From VGSG01 sp040756375 (GTDB lineage Bacteria > Desulfobacterota > Desulfomonilia > Desulfomonilales > Desulfomonilaceae): 64,000 nucleotides of DNA. Position numbers and translations under genes: made by a program. Positions 10,276-19,313 of the stretch are shown one piece after another (position 1 is the first letter of the stretch; each line of letters begins with the position of its first letter). Below the pieces are notes generated by a model. That model did no database searches, was not told the origin of the DNA, and saw only the letters and a list, made by a program, of their open reading frames with translations. The DNA lies in NCBI GenBank assembly GCA_040756375.1, contig JBFLZC010000020.1, positions 30,648 to 94,647 of the forward strand, read 5' to 3'.

Positions 10276-11513
10276 GACTTGTCTTCCTTGGTCGCCGCGG
10301 GTGAATCCTCTACCGATTTAGGCTTCTCGAAGTTAACTTTACCCCCGGGGGTTACCCCGATCTGGCCAGCTACCACCACTCTTTCCCCAGGCTTGAGGCC
10401 TTGGTCGATTACGACGAACTCATCCTGTCGTTGCCCGAGCTTCACGGGCCTCATTTCGGCCGTGGCATCCTCCTTGACGACGTATACGAACGGTCCTTTG
10501 GCAGACATCTGAGGTGCGATCGCGGGGACAACTACTGCCCCTTGTAGCGTACTCAGAATAAGGCGGATCCGTACAAACCTCCCAGGCCAAAACGTGAGAT
10601 CGCGATTTGGGATCGTGGCTCGAAGCTTGACCGTTCCCGTACCCTCCTGGACAGCGTTGTCCAAGAACGAGAGTTCTCCCTCACGCGGCTTGTTCGGCTC
10701 GTCGGGCAGGCGGACCTCGACCTTAAGCGTCCCGAGTTCCATATTGCGCTGAACTTCAGTAAGTTCGTTTTCAGTAATCGTGAAATCCGCATAGATCGGG
10801 TTCAACCGCTGAATGACCAAAAGCGATCTGGTGTTTCCTCCCGCGGCCGATCCGGCGCTCGTAGCCGCAGTTGACCCACTGCTCGCAGCCGCGAGCGATC
10901 CGGTGTTCGCAGCAGAGAACGATCCGAGGTACGCGGTCACAACGTTGCCGACGTCTACCAGACGCTGACCCGCGCGGCCGTCAATGGGCGAGCGTATGGT
11001 GCAATACTCAAGATTGAGCCGCGCGGTCTCCACCGCGGCCTGGCTCTGCTTGACTTGAGCCTCGGCTATGTCGAAGACATTCTTGCGCTGATCGAATTCC
11101 TGCTGCGATACCGAGTTCGTAGCGCGAAGGCTCCCATATCGGTCGAATTGAATCTTAGCCAATTCCAGGGCGGCCTTCTTCTCAGCAAGAGTGGCCTCGG
11201 CAGAGGCTAGTTGTGCCTCGTAAGGTCGAGGATCAATGGTGAAGAGAAGATCGCCTTTCTTCAAGTCCGCGCCGTCCTTGAAATGGATTTTGGTGATTCG
11301 CCCTGAAACCTGGGGCTGGATCGATACCACCTCACGGGCAACCGTCTTGCCCACGCTGTCGATGTACACCGGTACGTCTTGCTCAACCGCCTGGCCAACA
11401 GTGACCGGCGCGGGAGGACGGTTGAACGCAGGCGGAGCGTTGTTCCCACACCCCGTGAGGACAAGCGCCAACACACATGCCAAACCAAGAGCCACGGCGA
11501 GAGGTGCTTTCAC
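10272..11513 (-). CDS. RND efflux periplasmic adaptor (membrane fusion lipoprotein)
   Basis: The 413-residue protein starts with a lipoprotein signal and lipobox LTGC around residue 22, placing it on the periplasmic side of the inner membrane. The biotinyl-lipoyl halves flank an alpha-helical hairpin rich in Ala/Glu/Gln, with GDLLFTIDPRPYEAQL before it and IRSPIDGRAG after it, as in AcrA/MdtA. One oddity is an Ala/Ser/Gly/Thr low-complexity insert near residues 205-235 (about 10830-10905), between the lipoyl and beta-barrel domains. It is encoded between tetR and the permease with 4-base overlaps on both sides and bridges pump and outer-membrane channel. Confidence 0.93.
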   Translation of the reverse strand: MKAPLAVALGLACVLALVLTGCGNNAPPAFNRPPAPVTVGQAVEQDVPVYIDSVGKTVAREVVSIQPQVSGRITKIHFKDGADLKKGDLLFTIDPRPYEAQLASAEATLAEKKAALELAKIQFDRYGSLRATNSVSQQEFDQRKNVFDIAEAQVKQSQAAVETARLNLEYCTIRSPIDGRAGQRLVDVGNVVTAYLGSFSAANTGSLAAASSGSTAATSAGSAAGGNTRSLLVIQRLNPIYADFTITENELTEVQRNMELGTLKVEVRLPDEPNKPREGELSFLDNAVQEGTGTVKLRATIPNRDLTFWPGRFVRIRLILSTLQGAVVVPAIAPQMSAKGPFVYVVKEDATAEMRPVKLGQRQDEFVVIDQGLKPGERVVVAGQIGVTPGGKVNFEKPKSVEDSPAATKEDKS

Positions 11514-12256
11514 GGTGCCATTCTCCGTTGATTTTCAAAGGATTGGCCCACTCTGATAGGCCGACCGGATTTCTTACGATCTTCGGGGGAGTTACTTTCT
11601 TCTGTCGGCGCTTCCGCCCGAATTCCCGACCATAATATATTTGACATCTTCCTCAGGCAATCAGCCAAAGGCCTTGAGGGATTGAGCGACCAGACAACTG
11701 TGGTGCCGAAAAGCGCCTGCTGAAACTGGAGTGCCAATTCGGCCGGAGCAACGTCGGTCCGGATATCGCCACTTCTTTGTCTTGCAGCTATCAGCTCCGC
11801 TACGAGCAGACGATCCTCGTGCAGATTATCCGCCATCTGCCTACGCATGGCCTCACTGGCGAAAGACGGGATAAGAACGTTCGGCACCAACGTGGGACAA
11901 CGACCGAATTCCTCGGTAAGGATAACAGCAAGCTGACTCAGCACTCTTTCCATAGGTTCAGCCGAATCAATGGCCTGGGAAATGCACTCACGGATCTTTC
12001 CCATCTGCAACCGGCAAAGATGAGCGAGGATATGCTCTTTGCTGGGAAAATAGTTGAAAAAAGTCCCTTTGCCGACATCTGCCGCATTAGTAATGTCTTC
12101 GATGGTGGTAGCGACAACCTCTCGTTCGCAGAAAAGATGCAACGCGGCTCGTACGATTCGATCGCGTGTCTCAGCTCGACGGCGCTCACGCCTGTTGGGA
12201 GGTCTTGTGCTTGAAGGAGAAGGTTCTGGCGAGGCCGTATGCGGGGAAGTGCTCAT
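11510..12256 (-). CDS. TetR-family repressor of the efflux operon
   Basis: The product has an N-terminal helix-turn-helix of TetR type (TRDRIVRAAL, TIEDITNAADVGKGTFFNYF) and a longer ligand-binding C-terminus with AELALQFQQALFGTTVVW. TetR proteins repress neighbouring pump genes until a ligand releases them. ATG 12256 is chosen because GGAG sits 8 bases upstream and because the predicted transcription start near 12283 excludes the longer frame from 12301. The gene overlaps the adaptor gene by 4 bases, so repressor, adaptor and permease form one autoregulated transcript. That autoregulation is inferred from the arrangement. Confidence 0.9.
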   Translation of the reverse strand: MSTSPHTASPEPSPSSTRPPNRRERRRAETRDRIVRAALHLFCEREVVATTIEDITNAADVGKGTFFNYFPSKEHILAHLCRLQMGKIRECISQAIDSAEPMERVLSQLAVILTEEFGRCPTLVPNVLIPSFASEAMRRQMADNLHEDRLLVAELIAARQRSGDIRTDVAPAELALQFQQALFGTTVVWSLNPSRPLADCLRKMSNILWSGIRAEAPTEESNSPEDRKKSGRPIRVGQSFENQRRMAP

Positions 12257-12289
12257 CGCGATCTCCGTGCTGAACATAGGTCTTCGGTG

Positions 12290-12318
12290 ACTATAAGTCA
12301 TGTACGGGCGCGGGTCAA
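12290..12318 (-). promoter_or_regulatory. Sigma70-type promoter of the tetR-RND operon
   Basis: On the minus strand TTGACC (12318-12313) and TATAGT (12295-12290) are separated by exactly 17 bases. The predicted transcription start near 12283 leaves a leader of about 27 bases with the GGAG ribosome binding site before ATG 12256. The repressor's operator is likely to overlap it, but I see no clear palindrome. Confidence 0.7.
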
Positions 12319-12421
12319 TGGTGGCTGAATACTTTTTTTCGCATAATCGCAGAAGGGCTCCGACCGGCGAGGCGGAACCCTCCCACTTTCTTCTAGAATT
12401 ACGATTCAGACAGGACGGTGG

Positions 12422-13669
12422 CTACTGAGATGCAGTGCGCGCGGGTTGGCTGCATCCCGTCTCTGAAGCTGGTACCGCTATCTCCTCGCCCGGGAATATC
12501 TTCAGAGGGTATAAGATTCGGCACTTTATGGCTTGGTCCAAGTTCGCCGTCTTACCCCACACCCCTGGACATACGGCCTGATGGTCCTCCGGACGAATCG
12601 TCAGCTTTCCAGCAGGGATATCGACGGAGATCCCTTTCATCGCCGTAACTATCCCTTCCTTTTGAGCGCTCCCCGCCTTGGTGAATGCGGCGGCATAGGT
12701 CTTGACACCGGTATAAGCACCGTGCGCATTATAATCCGGAAAAACGTTGTGAGCGGCCATATAAGTGTCCACAAACAGGCGATTTGTGCGTCCTTCGTTG
12801 GATTGAAACCAGTACAGGCCGCTGAGCCACACTCCTTGCGGCATGTTAACGCCCAGCCCGCACATTACCTCGGACGAGAGCGCAAGGTTCATAAGGATTT
12901 GCCTCTTCCCATCAAATAGCCCCATTGGAGTGGCCTGCCTCACGAAGTCAATGAGATTCCCTCCGTATAACGAGATCAGCACGCCGTCGGCTCCGGATTG
13001 CAAAACTTTGGTGATGTATGGCTTCCAATCGGTGGTGGTAACATCACCATAGACTGCCTCGGACTTCGAGGCGAATTGCACGTCGGGCCGCTTTTCCTTG
13101 AGATACTTCTGGAAATACTCCCAGCACTGGTACCCGAAGACATAATCCGGTCCCACCGTGTTCCATTTCTTTGCTTGCATCCCCGAGGCAAGGATGGATG
13201 CGCCCATGAGGTTTTGCGGACCGTTCTGGGAAATGCGGAATGTGTACGGATTGCACATCTTGCCCGTGACGTCCGGTGTCATCGCCAGCGTTATGATGAG
13301 TGGCGTTCGATGCTCGTTCGCGACGGGCGCTACAGCCCGGGCCACTTCGCTGGACACAATGCCCATCAGCACATCGACCTTGTCTTCGAGAATGAGCTTC
13401 TTGGCGCGCGCCACTCCGACTTCCGGCTTGAGCTCAGTGTCTTCGTAGATACCAAGAAGCTTCCGCCCACTTAGGCCGCCTTGGCTATTGATCTCCTTGA
13501 TGGCCAATTCTCCCCCACGCTTGGCGGCTTCGCCGTAGTGGCTTAGGCGTCCTGAAAAGCAATACAGGAATCCAATCTTAATCTGTTCCTGGGCCGGTGC
13601 GAACGACGGCAAGAAGACGAGGCAACACACCATGATCGCAGTATGGTGGACAAAAGCACGTTGAAACAT
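12422..13669 (-). CDS. Periplasmic binding protein of a branched-chain amino acid / amide-type ABC importer
   Basis: The 415-residue protein has a cleavable signal peptide ending near PAQEQ and then IKIGFLYCFSGRLSHYGEAAKRGGELAIKEIN split across the typical LivK/AmiC (Peripla_BP_6) start, with VGVARAKKLI and DVLMGIVSSEVARAVAP following. Start ATG 13669 is preferred to an upstream frame because GGAGGGG lies 5 bases before it. It would capture a small ligand in the periplasm. No permease or ATPase genes are adjacent, so it is an orphan binding protein that either feeds a distant transporter or acts as a receptor. Several extra Cys (MCGLG, VCPG, IKCRI, ETGC) are unusual for the family. Confidence 0.88.
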   Translation of the reverse strand: MFQRAFVHHTAIMVCCLVFLPSFAPAQEQIKIGFLYCFSGRLSHYGEAAKRGGELAIKEINSQGGLSGRKLLGIYEDTELKPEVGVARAKKLILEDKVDVLMGIVSSEVARAVAPVANEHRTPLIITLAMTPDVTGKMCNPYTFRISQNGPQNLMGASILASGMQAKKWNTVGPDYVFGYQCWEYFQKYLKEKRPDVQFASKSEAVYGDVTTTDWKPYITKVLQSGADGVLISLYGGNLIDFVRQATPMGLFDGKRQILMNLALSSEVMCGLGVNMPQGVWLSGLYWFQSNEGRTNRLFVDTYMAAHNVFPDYNAHGAYTGVKTYAAAFTKAGSAQKEGIVTAMKGISVDIPAGKLTIRPEDHQAVCPGVWGKTANLDQAIKCRILYPLKIFPGEEIAVPASETGCSQPARTASQ

Positions 13670-13700
13670 AGTTCCCCTCCCATAGTTAAATTTGATTGCT

Positions 13701-13714
13701 CCGCTTATAAGCGG
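13701..13714. promoter_or_regulatory. 14-bp perfect palindrome upstream of the binding-protein gene
   Basis: CCGCTTATAAGCGG is a perfect palindrome ending 31 bases before the start codon. Its position fits an operator or a promoter-overlapping site (TATAAG centre) for the binding-protein gene. No regulator gene is adjacent. Confidence 0.45.
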
Positions 13715-14171
13715 TTGCAAAATCCCTCATGGACATCAACAGCCACCGCGGCCGGATGAAACGCCTGTCTGTCGGGAAGAGGCGCGGCATTTGACTCGCC
13801 GAAGGCAAGTGGAATGAGGGAGCGGGCTATGCAGCGGATTGGCGGTTACTACCCCCCATTTTGGGCCGTCACTGGGCAGAACCGCTTCATTAACGTTTTG
13901 ACTTTGTCAGTTTATCGACGATCTTCGTTTCCTCCACCTCAAGATCTGATTAGAATTCCATTAAATCATGGTCGAGAATAACGGATACGGTCAATTCCCG
14001 ACGGAACAGCAGACTCATATGGACCCGATGCACTCGTGAGACATCCTTGTGAAGAACAGGTCGGTTAGGATCACCAACCACTTTTCCTTGGCCGAACTTG
14101 CCGGGTTCTTGAAAGCCGCGCCCACTGTGCGTCCTGCAAAAGGTAACAAAAATGTAAACAATGATCCCCCG
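13715..14171. other. Intergenic region without a supportable gene
   Basis: About 450 bases lie between the orphan binding protein's upstream region and the tRNA-Phe terminator. The longest frame (13950-14219, minus) starts inside the terminator hairpin and has neither ribosome binding site nor a recognisable domain. I see nothing else here. Confidence 0.5.
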
Positions 14172-14214
14172 AAGAAGGAAACCCCGCCTGGCTGCTATTT
14201 CGAACCAGACGGGG
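14172..14214 (-). terminator. Rho-independent terminator of tRNA-Phe
   Basis: On the minus strand CCCCGTCTGG (14214-14205) pairs with CCAGGCGGGG (14191-14182) over a 13-base loop, with one G-U type position, followed by the T-rich TTTCCTTCTT. It begins 15 bases after the tRNA 3' end. Confidence 0.8.
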
Positions 14215-14228
14215 TCCATTCTCTTTCA

Positions 14229-14304
<76 letters not shown>

Positions 14305-14313
14305 GCGGTGTTC

Positions 14314-14342
14314 ATGTTAATGATTCGTTCAGGCAGTGTCAA
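14314..14342 (-). promoter_or_regulatory. Sigma70 promoter of tRNA-Phe
   Basis: On the minus strand a perfect TTGACA (14342-14337) and TAACAT (14319-14314) are spaced by 17 bases, ending 9 bases before the mature tRNA 5' end. Confidence 0.75.
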
Positions 14343-14406
14343 CGAATTTTGAGGCTCGCCCTCATCGCGTCCTGCATGGGTGGGAAGCTTTCCGATCAGC
14401 TCCCGG

Positions 14407-16263
14407 TCAGTCCCGGCTCTTCAGGAAATCGTGGGCACGGTTGCGGATACCCTTGTTCTGGAGCATGTGGAACGTGCGCATCCGCTTCACGTGTATGGGG
14501 TTGAGCGAGCCCAGAGGGATGTACACGAGCTTCCTGCCCATGCTCTTGGCAAGCTTCTTCCATCGCTGTGCGGGAGGCTTGGCAGCCACGTACACCACGC
14601 CGGGCTTTTCCGAGTACGCCAGGCCCGCCACCAGAAGGCGTTCATGCCTGGTCGGGACAAACTCAAAGCTCGGATCGCGCCAGATGTCGTACATGCGCAG
14701 CGGCGGATATGACAAGACAAATCCGCCGTGTTCCATGCGACTGATGCCGGGTCCCACCACGTGCGCCCCGGGAACCGTAGAATAGAATGCCATGTCCGAT
14801 TCCTGGGAATGCTCTCCCAGCCAGGTCATCTGGAACGGATAGCTCACGTGCTTCTCGTCTTCGTCAAAGATCACAACCACAGAGCCGAATTCAAGACCGC
14901 CCCGATCCTGAGTCTTGACATAAAGCCGATGTTCATGGAAGCGCCGCAAGGTTTCGCGGATGTCCGGCCCCTGGCCGAAGTCCGTAATGAAAGGCTCCGC
15001 GTCTGTCAGGCCTGACTGAAGGATATGGTTCGCGTGCTTCATCAGGGCGCCGCCCCATTTTTCCACTTCAACATCTTCCGGCGGGTATGAGCAGATGTCC
15101 ACTTCATTGGGATCTGCGGTTTCCCACTTGCGCCTCAAATGCTCCTTCCATTTGGTGGAAGTCACGGCCTTCATCTTGTATTTCCGGGGAGCGCGGAATA
15201 GCGTCCGCAGCTTCTTGTGCAGGATGATCTTGTGGCCGTGGAAGAGCAGGTTGTCTTCATTCAATTCCACTGCAGAGGGATCGTACGGATCGTTTGCCCA
15301 CGGGTAGTCGGAAAGATACTCATGGACATGGTACGCGAAGTCTTCATCCATCGCGCTGCGGGCCGCCGCGACCAGGTGATACATTTCGGGCAGAAGCTGA
15401 CCCTTAAATCCAAGCCACTTGCGGAGAAACCTCACCCACGTCAATCGCACATACTCCGGCACTGAATCACGGGTTTCTTTGGAGTAGTACGCCGCGGCGT
15501 CGTCCATAAGGGAGAGGATCATCTCGTGGCGATTAGCCGGAGGCGGCGCGTCGGGATTGCGGCGCCAGTTCTCGAAGGCCTCGATGATCCGAGGGATTTC
15601 CGTAAAGCCCTTCTTGAGCGATTCCGGATGAACAGGAGCCAGCACCGCGGCTTTGACTCCGGTTTTCATGAGCGGCAAGGCCTGAGGCTTACCGAGACGA
15701 GCTGCAATTCCAGGAATGTGCGCGAGCCCGCCCACAAAAAGGACCCGTTTGTGCTCACCCGCGGCCTCCTGAAGTCGGGCTGCCATGAATGATTCCCGTC
15801 GAGCGTTGTCCTCATCGCTTCCAAAGGCCTGACCGTTCTTGGCAATGAGCTCCAGGAATGTCCGTTGCCCCAGCCGATCGATCAGATACGCGTCAGGTAG
15901 GCGATCGTGGAAGAGCGGGTATCGCAGGGGCAAGGGATCGATGAAACGTAGCGGAATATCTCGTTCCAGAGCGGACCTAACCGCTTCCTGAACGCCGTCC
16001 GAGCCTTCCATGATGAGCACGGAATTCTCATCAGAAGCCGTCTGATACAGGATCACGGAATGGTGGGGGAGCCGTCGCACGCCCGAGACGATCTCTTTGC
16101 GCAGCGCATGAGGAAGTTCCACGCAGATGCAATCCGGCTTCGCGTGACGAATGACGGAATTCACCGTCACCGCAAACTCGATGCGGTAGTGGAGCACGCC
16201 CGCGAGAGTGATATTGCTGTGCTGAACGAGGTCAGACCACTGTTGGCCCATCAAGTGTGCCAC
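14407..16263 (-). CDS. Large protein with TraB-like N-terminal domain, partner of a MoxR-type ATPase
   Basis: About 618 residues of unnamed function. The first 200 resemble the TraB/ChaN-type fold by eye: ITLAGVLHYR, then PDCICVELPHALR, and later VLFVGGLAHIPGIAARLG, the spacing of His and Glu motifs in that family. The long C-terminal part has Trp-rich and charged stretches and no motif I recognise. GTG 16263 is preferred because GGGAGAGAACC sits just upstream; ATG 16251 is the alternative. It overlaps the upstream ATPase gene by 32 bases and is probably co-translated. Known neighbours of MoxR ATPases include VWA and DUF5682-like proteins; this may be a related component. No VWA gene is present. 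Confidence 0.6.
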   Translation of the reverse strand: MAHLMGQQWSDLVQHSNITLAGVLHYRIEFAVTVNSVIRHAKPDCICVELPHALRKEIVSGVRRLPHHSVILYQTASDENSVLIMEGSDGVQEAVRSALERDIPLRFIDPLPLRYPLFHDRLPDAYLIDRLGQRTFLELIAKNGQAFGSDEDNARRESFMAARLQEAAGEHKRVLFVGGLAHIPGIAARLGKPQALPLMKTGVKAAVLAPVHPESLKKGFTEIPRIIEAFENWRRNPDAPPPANRHEMILSLMDDAAAYYSKETRDSVPEYVRLTWVRFLRKWLGFKGQLLPEMYHLVAAARSAMDEDFAYHVHEYLSDYPWANDPYDPSAVELNEDNLLFHGHKIILHKKLRTLFRAPRKYKMKAVTSTKWKEHLRRKWETADPNEVDICSYPPEDVEVEKWGGALMKHANHILQSGLTDAEPFITDFGQGPDIRETLRRFHEHRLYVKTQDRGGLEFGSVVVIFDEDEKHVSYPFQMTWLGEHSQESDMAFYSTVPGAHVVGPGISRMEHGGFVLSYPPLRMYDIWRDPSFEFVPTRHERLLVAGLAYSEKPGVVYVAAKPPAQRWKKLAKSMGRKLVYIPLGSLNPIHVKRMRTFHMLQNKGIRNRAHDFLKSRD

Positions 16264-17074
16264 GGTTCTCTCCCGTGATCTGAAGGAAGGACTGATCGAC
16301 CGCCGTGCGGGTGTCCATCTTCGCGTCATGCTTCATGAGTCTGTAGGCAAAGCGAGCGATATTGAGCCCGTCCCGGACGCTTAGGTCTTCGTCCCGGACA
16401 TGGGATCGCTGGAGAATATCCACGACCTGCTTGATGATCTCGTCACGAGGTCCTTCGAGTTGGGTGCGCAGAATGCGGAATTCTTCTTCGCGGGTGGGGT
16501 AATCCATATGAACTGCCGGCTGGAGTCGCGAATGGATGTACTCGGGGACTTCGAAGGTAGATGCGTCTTCGTTCATCGTTACGCAGATGCGAAATTCGGT
16601 CTTGGCCTTGATTTCAACACCCGCGACGATTGAATAAACACTGCGGCGCATATCAAGGAGCGGAGCTATGGAAGCCCAGCTCTTTTCGCTCATCCGGTTG
16701 CCTTCGTCCAGGAGGCAGACTCCGCCTCTCACCATCGCGGAAACCAGCGGGGAAGCCACGTAACGGATCTTGTTGTCGTCCGCGATAACCGGCGAAATGA
16801 TCAGATCTTCAGGCTTGGTGTCCACGGTGCACTGGAAGATATACAGGTCCTGTTTCATGATCTTGGCCGCGGTAATGGCCAGAGAAGTCTTGCCCACTCC
16901 GGGCTTGCCGAGGATCCGAGGTTGCATAGGCGGATCTTCCGCATCATCTGCCCATGCGGCAATAAGTTGCCCAAGGGGCTCCTGCATGCCTACCCACTGA
17001 ACATCCAACTTCGGGGGATCCATCAGATGGATCTCCACGCCTTTGACGGTTATTCTATCGATTCGTGCCGCCAT
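16232..17074 (-). CDS. MoxR-type AAA+ ATPase
   Basis: The 280-residue protein carries Walker A GKPGVGKTS near residue 56, Walker B GGVCLLDEGNRMSE near 117, and an Arg-rich sensor region after VTMNEDASTFEVPEY. MoxR-family AAA+ proteins act as cytoplasmic chaperones that remodel or activate partner proteins, often encoded beside them. The pattern KPEDLIISPVIADDNKIRYVASPLV is the usual substrate-loop area. It is the first gene of a two-gene minus-strand unit, and its 3' end overlaps the TraB-like gene, which I take as its partner. A lone ribosome binding site GGAGG precedes the start. Confidence 0.85.
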   Translation of the reverse strand: MAARIDRITVKGVEIHLMDPPKLDVQWVGMQEPLGQLIAAWADDAEDPPMQPRILGKPGVGKTSLAITAAKIMKQDLYIFQCTVDTKPEDLIISPVIADDNKIRYVASPLVSAMVRGGVCLLDEGNRMSEKSWASIAPLLDMRRSVYSIVAGVEIKAKTEFRICVTMNEDASTFEVPEYIHSRLQPAVHMDYPTREEEFRILRTQLEGPRDEIIKQVVDILQRSHVRDEDLSVRDGLNIARFAYRLMKHDAKMDTRTAVDQSFLQITGENRGTLDGPTVV

Positions 17075-17220
17075 GTCCTCCGTCCGGTTCTCGCCCGCCT
17101 GCGTCTTAGCGGACAGTGTTGAGCGCTGCTGCGCTACCGTAGATTCAATCCGACTATGATTCTAAGGGAGCTGTCCGGGAGTGTCAACTGCACCCAGAGC
17201 CGCGGTGGAACGGGTGTTGG

Positions 17221-18405
17221 CTAGACCCACCGTGCAAAGACCACATTGCTGAGCAGGCGGCCTCTTGGGGTGAGTTTAAGGCTATCGCCGTCGAGGACAA
17301 AGAGCCCTGCTCCGGCCAGGTCTCCGATGGTGGCCATGACGAACTCTTTCGCATTTACCTGATATCGCCGGCCCAATATGCCGAGGTCCAACCCTTGGAC
17401 GAGCCTGAGTCCCATGATAAGCGCGTCTTTGAATCGAGTCTCTGGCGTGAGCTCGGTGACCGATGTCTGCGGCAACGCGGCACGATTGACTGCGTCCACG
17501 TACATGGCGGGCTCTTCGATATTCACGTACCGTACTCTGCCGTTCATCCCGGTTGCGCCCGCGCCCAGGCCCAAGAATATGCCGTCCGTCCAGTACTTGA
17601 GATTATGCCTGGAGCGCCTCCCACGTTTGGCGAAGTTGGAAATCTCGTACTGGTCGTACCCTGCTCGCCGCGCCAGAGTACAGATTTCCTCGTACATGTC
17701 CGCGACCAGGTCTTCATCTATTGGAGGCATGTCTCTGCGGTCCAAAAGGCGCTCCAATCGGGTGCCTGGTTTCACTTCAAGCAAGTACACGGAGATGTGC
17801 TCGGGTCCGAGCTCAAAGACCTTTTCCAGCGAAATCCGAAGCGTATCAATCGATTGCCCGGGAAAGCCGGCTATTAGATCCACGGAGATGTTCTCGAAAC
17901 CGGCCTCTCGCAGCTCTTGGAATGTGGATACGGCTTCGGATGCAGTGTGCGGACGGCCCATAGCGTGGAGCTCTTCGTCATGAAAAGATTGCACGCCCAG
18001 GCTGGCTCGATTGATGCCCGCGGCCCTCATCTTGCGGAATGCATCCGGACCGGCAGTCGCGGGATTGATCTCCACCGTGATCTCAGGGTCAGGGGCGATG
18101 CGAAAGCGTAACTTGCATTCCTCAATCAGCATTATTAGACGCTCTACTTGCAGTATGGAAGGAGTCCCGCCGCCGATATAAATGGTGTCGGCTTGAGAAG
18201 TTACAAACGGCGCCTGAAGATCGCCTTCCGAATCCCAAAGCTTCATTTCCTTGATCACAGCGTTGACGTAAGGCTCTTCCTGGTCCGGGTCATAGATCGT
18301 CGTGGCAAACCCGCAGTACACACACCGAGAAAGACAAAAAGGGATGTGGATGTAGATCCCGAAGGGTTGCTCATCCTGAGGAAATGCTGGCATGAATTCA
18401 TTCAT
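17221..18405 (-). CDS. hemW: HemW-type radical SAM protein (heme chaperone / coproporphyrinogen oxidase-like)
   Basis: The 394-residue protein has the radical SAM cluster motif C24-x3-C28-x2-C31 in HIPFCLSRCVYC, the GGGTPS SAM loop and the HemW-typical RHNLKYW and LGLGAGATG. HemW binds heme and delivers it to membrane respiratory enzymes; older annotations call it oxygen-independent coproporphyrinogen III oxidase. The C-terminal HemN_C domain is complete. It stands alone. A heme chaperone is consistent with the extensive cytochrome c operon further right, but there is no positional link. Confidence 0.92.
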   Translation of the reverse strand: MNEFMPAFPQDEQPFGIYIHIPFCLSRCVYCGFATTIYDPDQEEPYVNAVIKEMKLWDSEGDLQAPFVTSQADTIYIGGGTPSILQVERLIMLIEECKLRFRIAPDPEITVEINPATAGPDAFRKMRAAGINRASLGVQSFHDEELHAMGRPHTASEAVSTFQELREAGFENISVDLIAGFPGQSIDTLRISLEKVFELGPEHISVYLLEVKPGTRLERLLDRRDMPPIDEDLVADMYEEICTLARRAGYDQYEISNFAKRGRRSRHNLKYWTDGIFLGLGAGATGMNGRVRYVNIEEPAMYVDAVNRAALPQTSVTELTPETRFKDALIMGLRLVQGLDLGILGRRYQVNAKEFVMATIGDLAGAGLFVLDGDSLKLTPRGRLLSNVVFARWV

Positions 18406-18623
18406 GGAGAGGCATTATAGCGAACGGCGTTGACTTACGCTCAACAAATGCCGACTTTTTATTAACGGAGTCCGGCCGGGTTCGTACCAATGAGAGAATA
18501 ATTGCGTCAGATGGCAATTGCGGGCCCATTCGGTTCCACCAACGATTCAGCGATCAAAGACTTCCCGAATAAAGCGCGGCCGATAGCGACTCCGTCAAAT
18601 AATACGGAGAAAGGAGCCATGCA

Positions 18624-19028
18624 ATGGATAACAAGGAATTAGTTCGTTTGGCCTTCGAAAAAGGATGCAACCAGCAGGATATAGAAGGGTCGCTCGAGTT
18701 AATCAGCGAAGCTTACATGTTGCACGATCCCTCACAGCCGGACTTTCCCGGCGGCCGCGATGCCTTCAAAGAAATGTGCGGGAGTTTCATGGAATCCATA
18801 CGGGACGCTTCCTGCACCATTGAAGATCAAGTCGCGGAGGGTGATCGGGTCGTGACACGGTTTACGTTTTCAGGCTGCCAGACGAAGGACCTGCCGGATA
18901 TACCGAACAAGGGCGGGTGCTTCAATGTGAGCGGGATTACCATCAGCCGGGTGGCCGACGGCAAAATCGCGGAAGAATGGATGACCATGGACGAACTGGG
19001 AATGAGAAAACAGCTCGGGAGCACCTGA
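18624..19028 (+). CDS. SnoaL-like NTF2-fold protein (predicted ester cyclase)
   Basis: The 134-residue protein matches the SnoaL-like polyketide-cyclase fold: VRLAFEKGCNQQD at the start, YMLHDPSQPDFPGG, FKEMCGSFMESIRD, and the C-terminal GITISRVADGKIAEEWMTMD. Members catalyse diverse small-molecule reactions or have no known activity, so no substrate is assigned. AAGGAG lies 7 bases before ATG 18624; an ATG at 18619 is out of frame and stops at once. It is monocistronic. Confidence 0.85.
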   Translation: MDNKELVRLAFEKGCNQQDIEGSLELISEAYMLHDPSQPDFPGGRDAFKEMCGSFMESIRDASCTIEDQVAEGDRVVTRFTFSGCQTKDLPDIPNKGGCFNVSGITISRVADGKIAEEWMTMDELGMRKQLGST

Positions 19029-19112
19029 AAGCCCCCTTCATAAGGGCGGCCCCTCGTGGGACAGGCATCTCGCCCACTGGCGTTAAGTCTGGACTGCGCT
19101 CTCTGCTCATAC

Positions 19113-19185
19113 GTCATTCCTGCGGAAGCAGGAATCCAGTCTTTTCAATAGAAAGACCTGGACCCCGGCTTTCGCCGGGGTGACG
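19113..19185. repeat. Short intergenic palindromic repeat (CATTCCTGCGGAAGCAGGAA type)
   Basis: The element contains two hairpins, CCTGCGGAAGCAGG and CCCCGGCTTTCGCCGGGG, bounded by GTCATTCC and GTGACG. Similar elements are widespread in proteobacterial intergenic DNA. A partial relative (GGACTGGATTCCGG...CCGGAATGAC) occurs at 55119-55147. Confidence 0.7.
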
Positions 19186-19313
19186 GGGTGCTGCGCCAGA
19201 TAATTATTTGAGATCACTGGGAGCCATTCTGTATTCTAACACCTATGGGCGTCGCTCCAGAGGCGCTTGGCTGCACTTAAGAAGCCAAGTACATGAGAAA
19301 GGAGACGATAGCA

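Noticed and set aside
13950..14219. Minus-strand frame of 89 residues
   Set aside because: It begins inside the tRNA-Phe terminator hairpin, lacks a ribosome binding site and has no domain signature.
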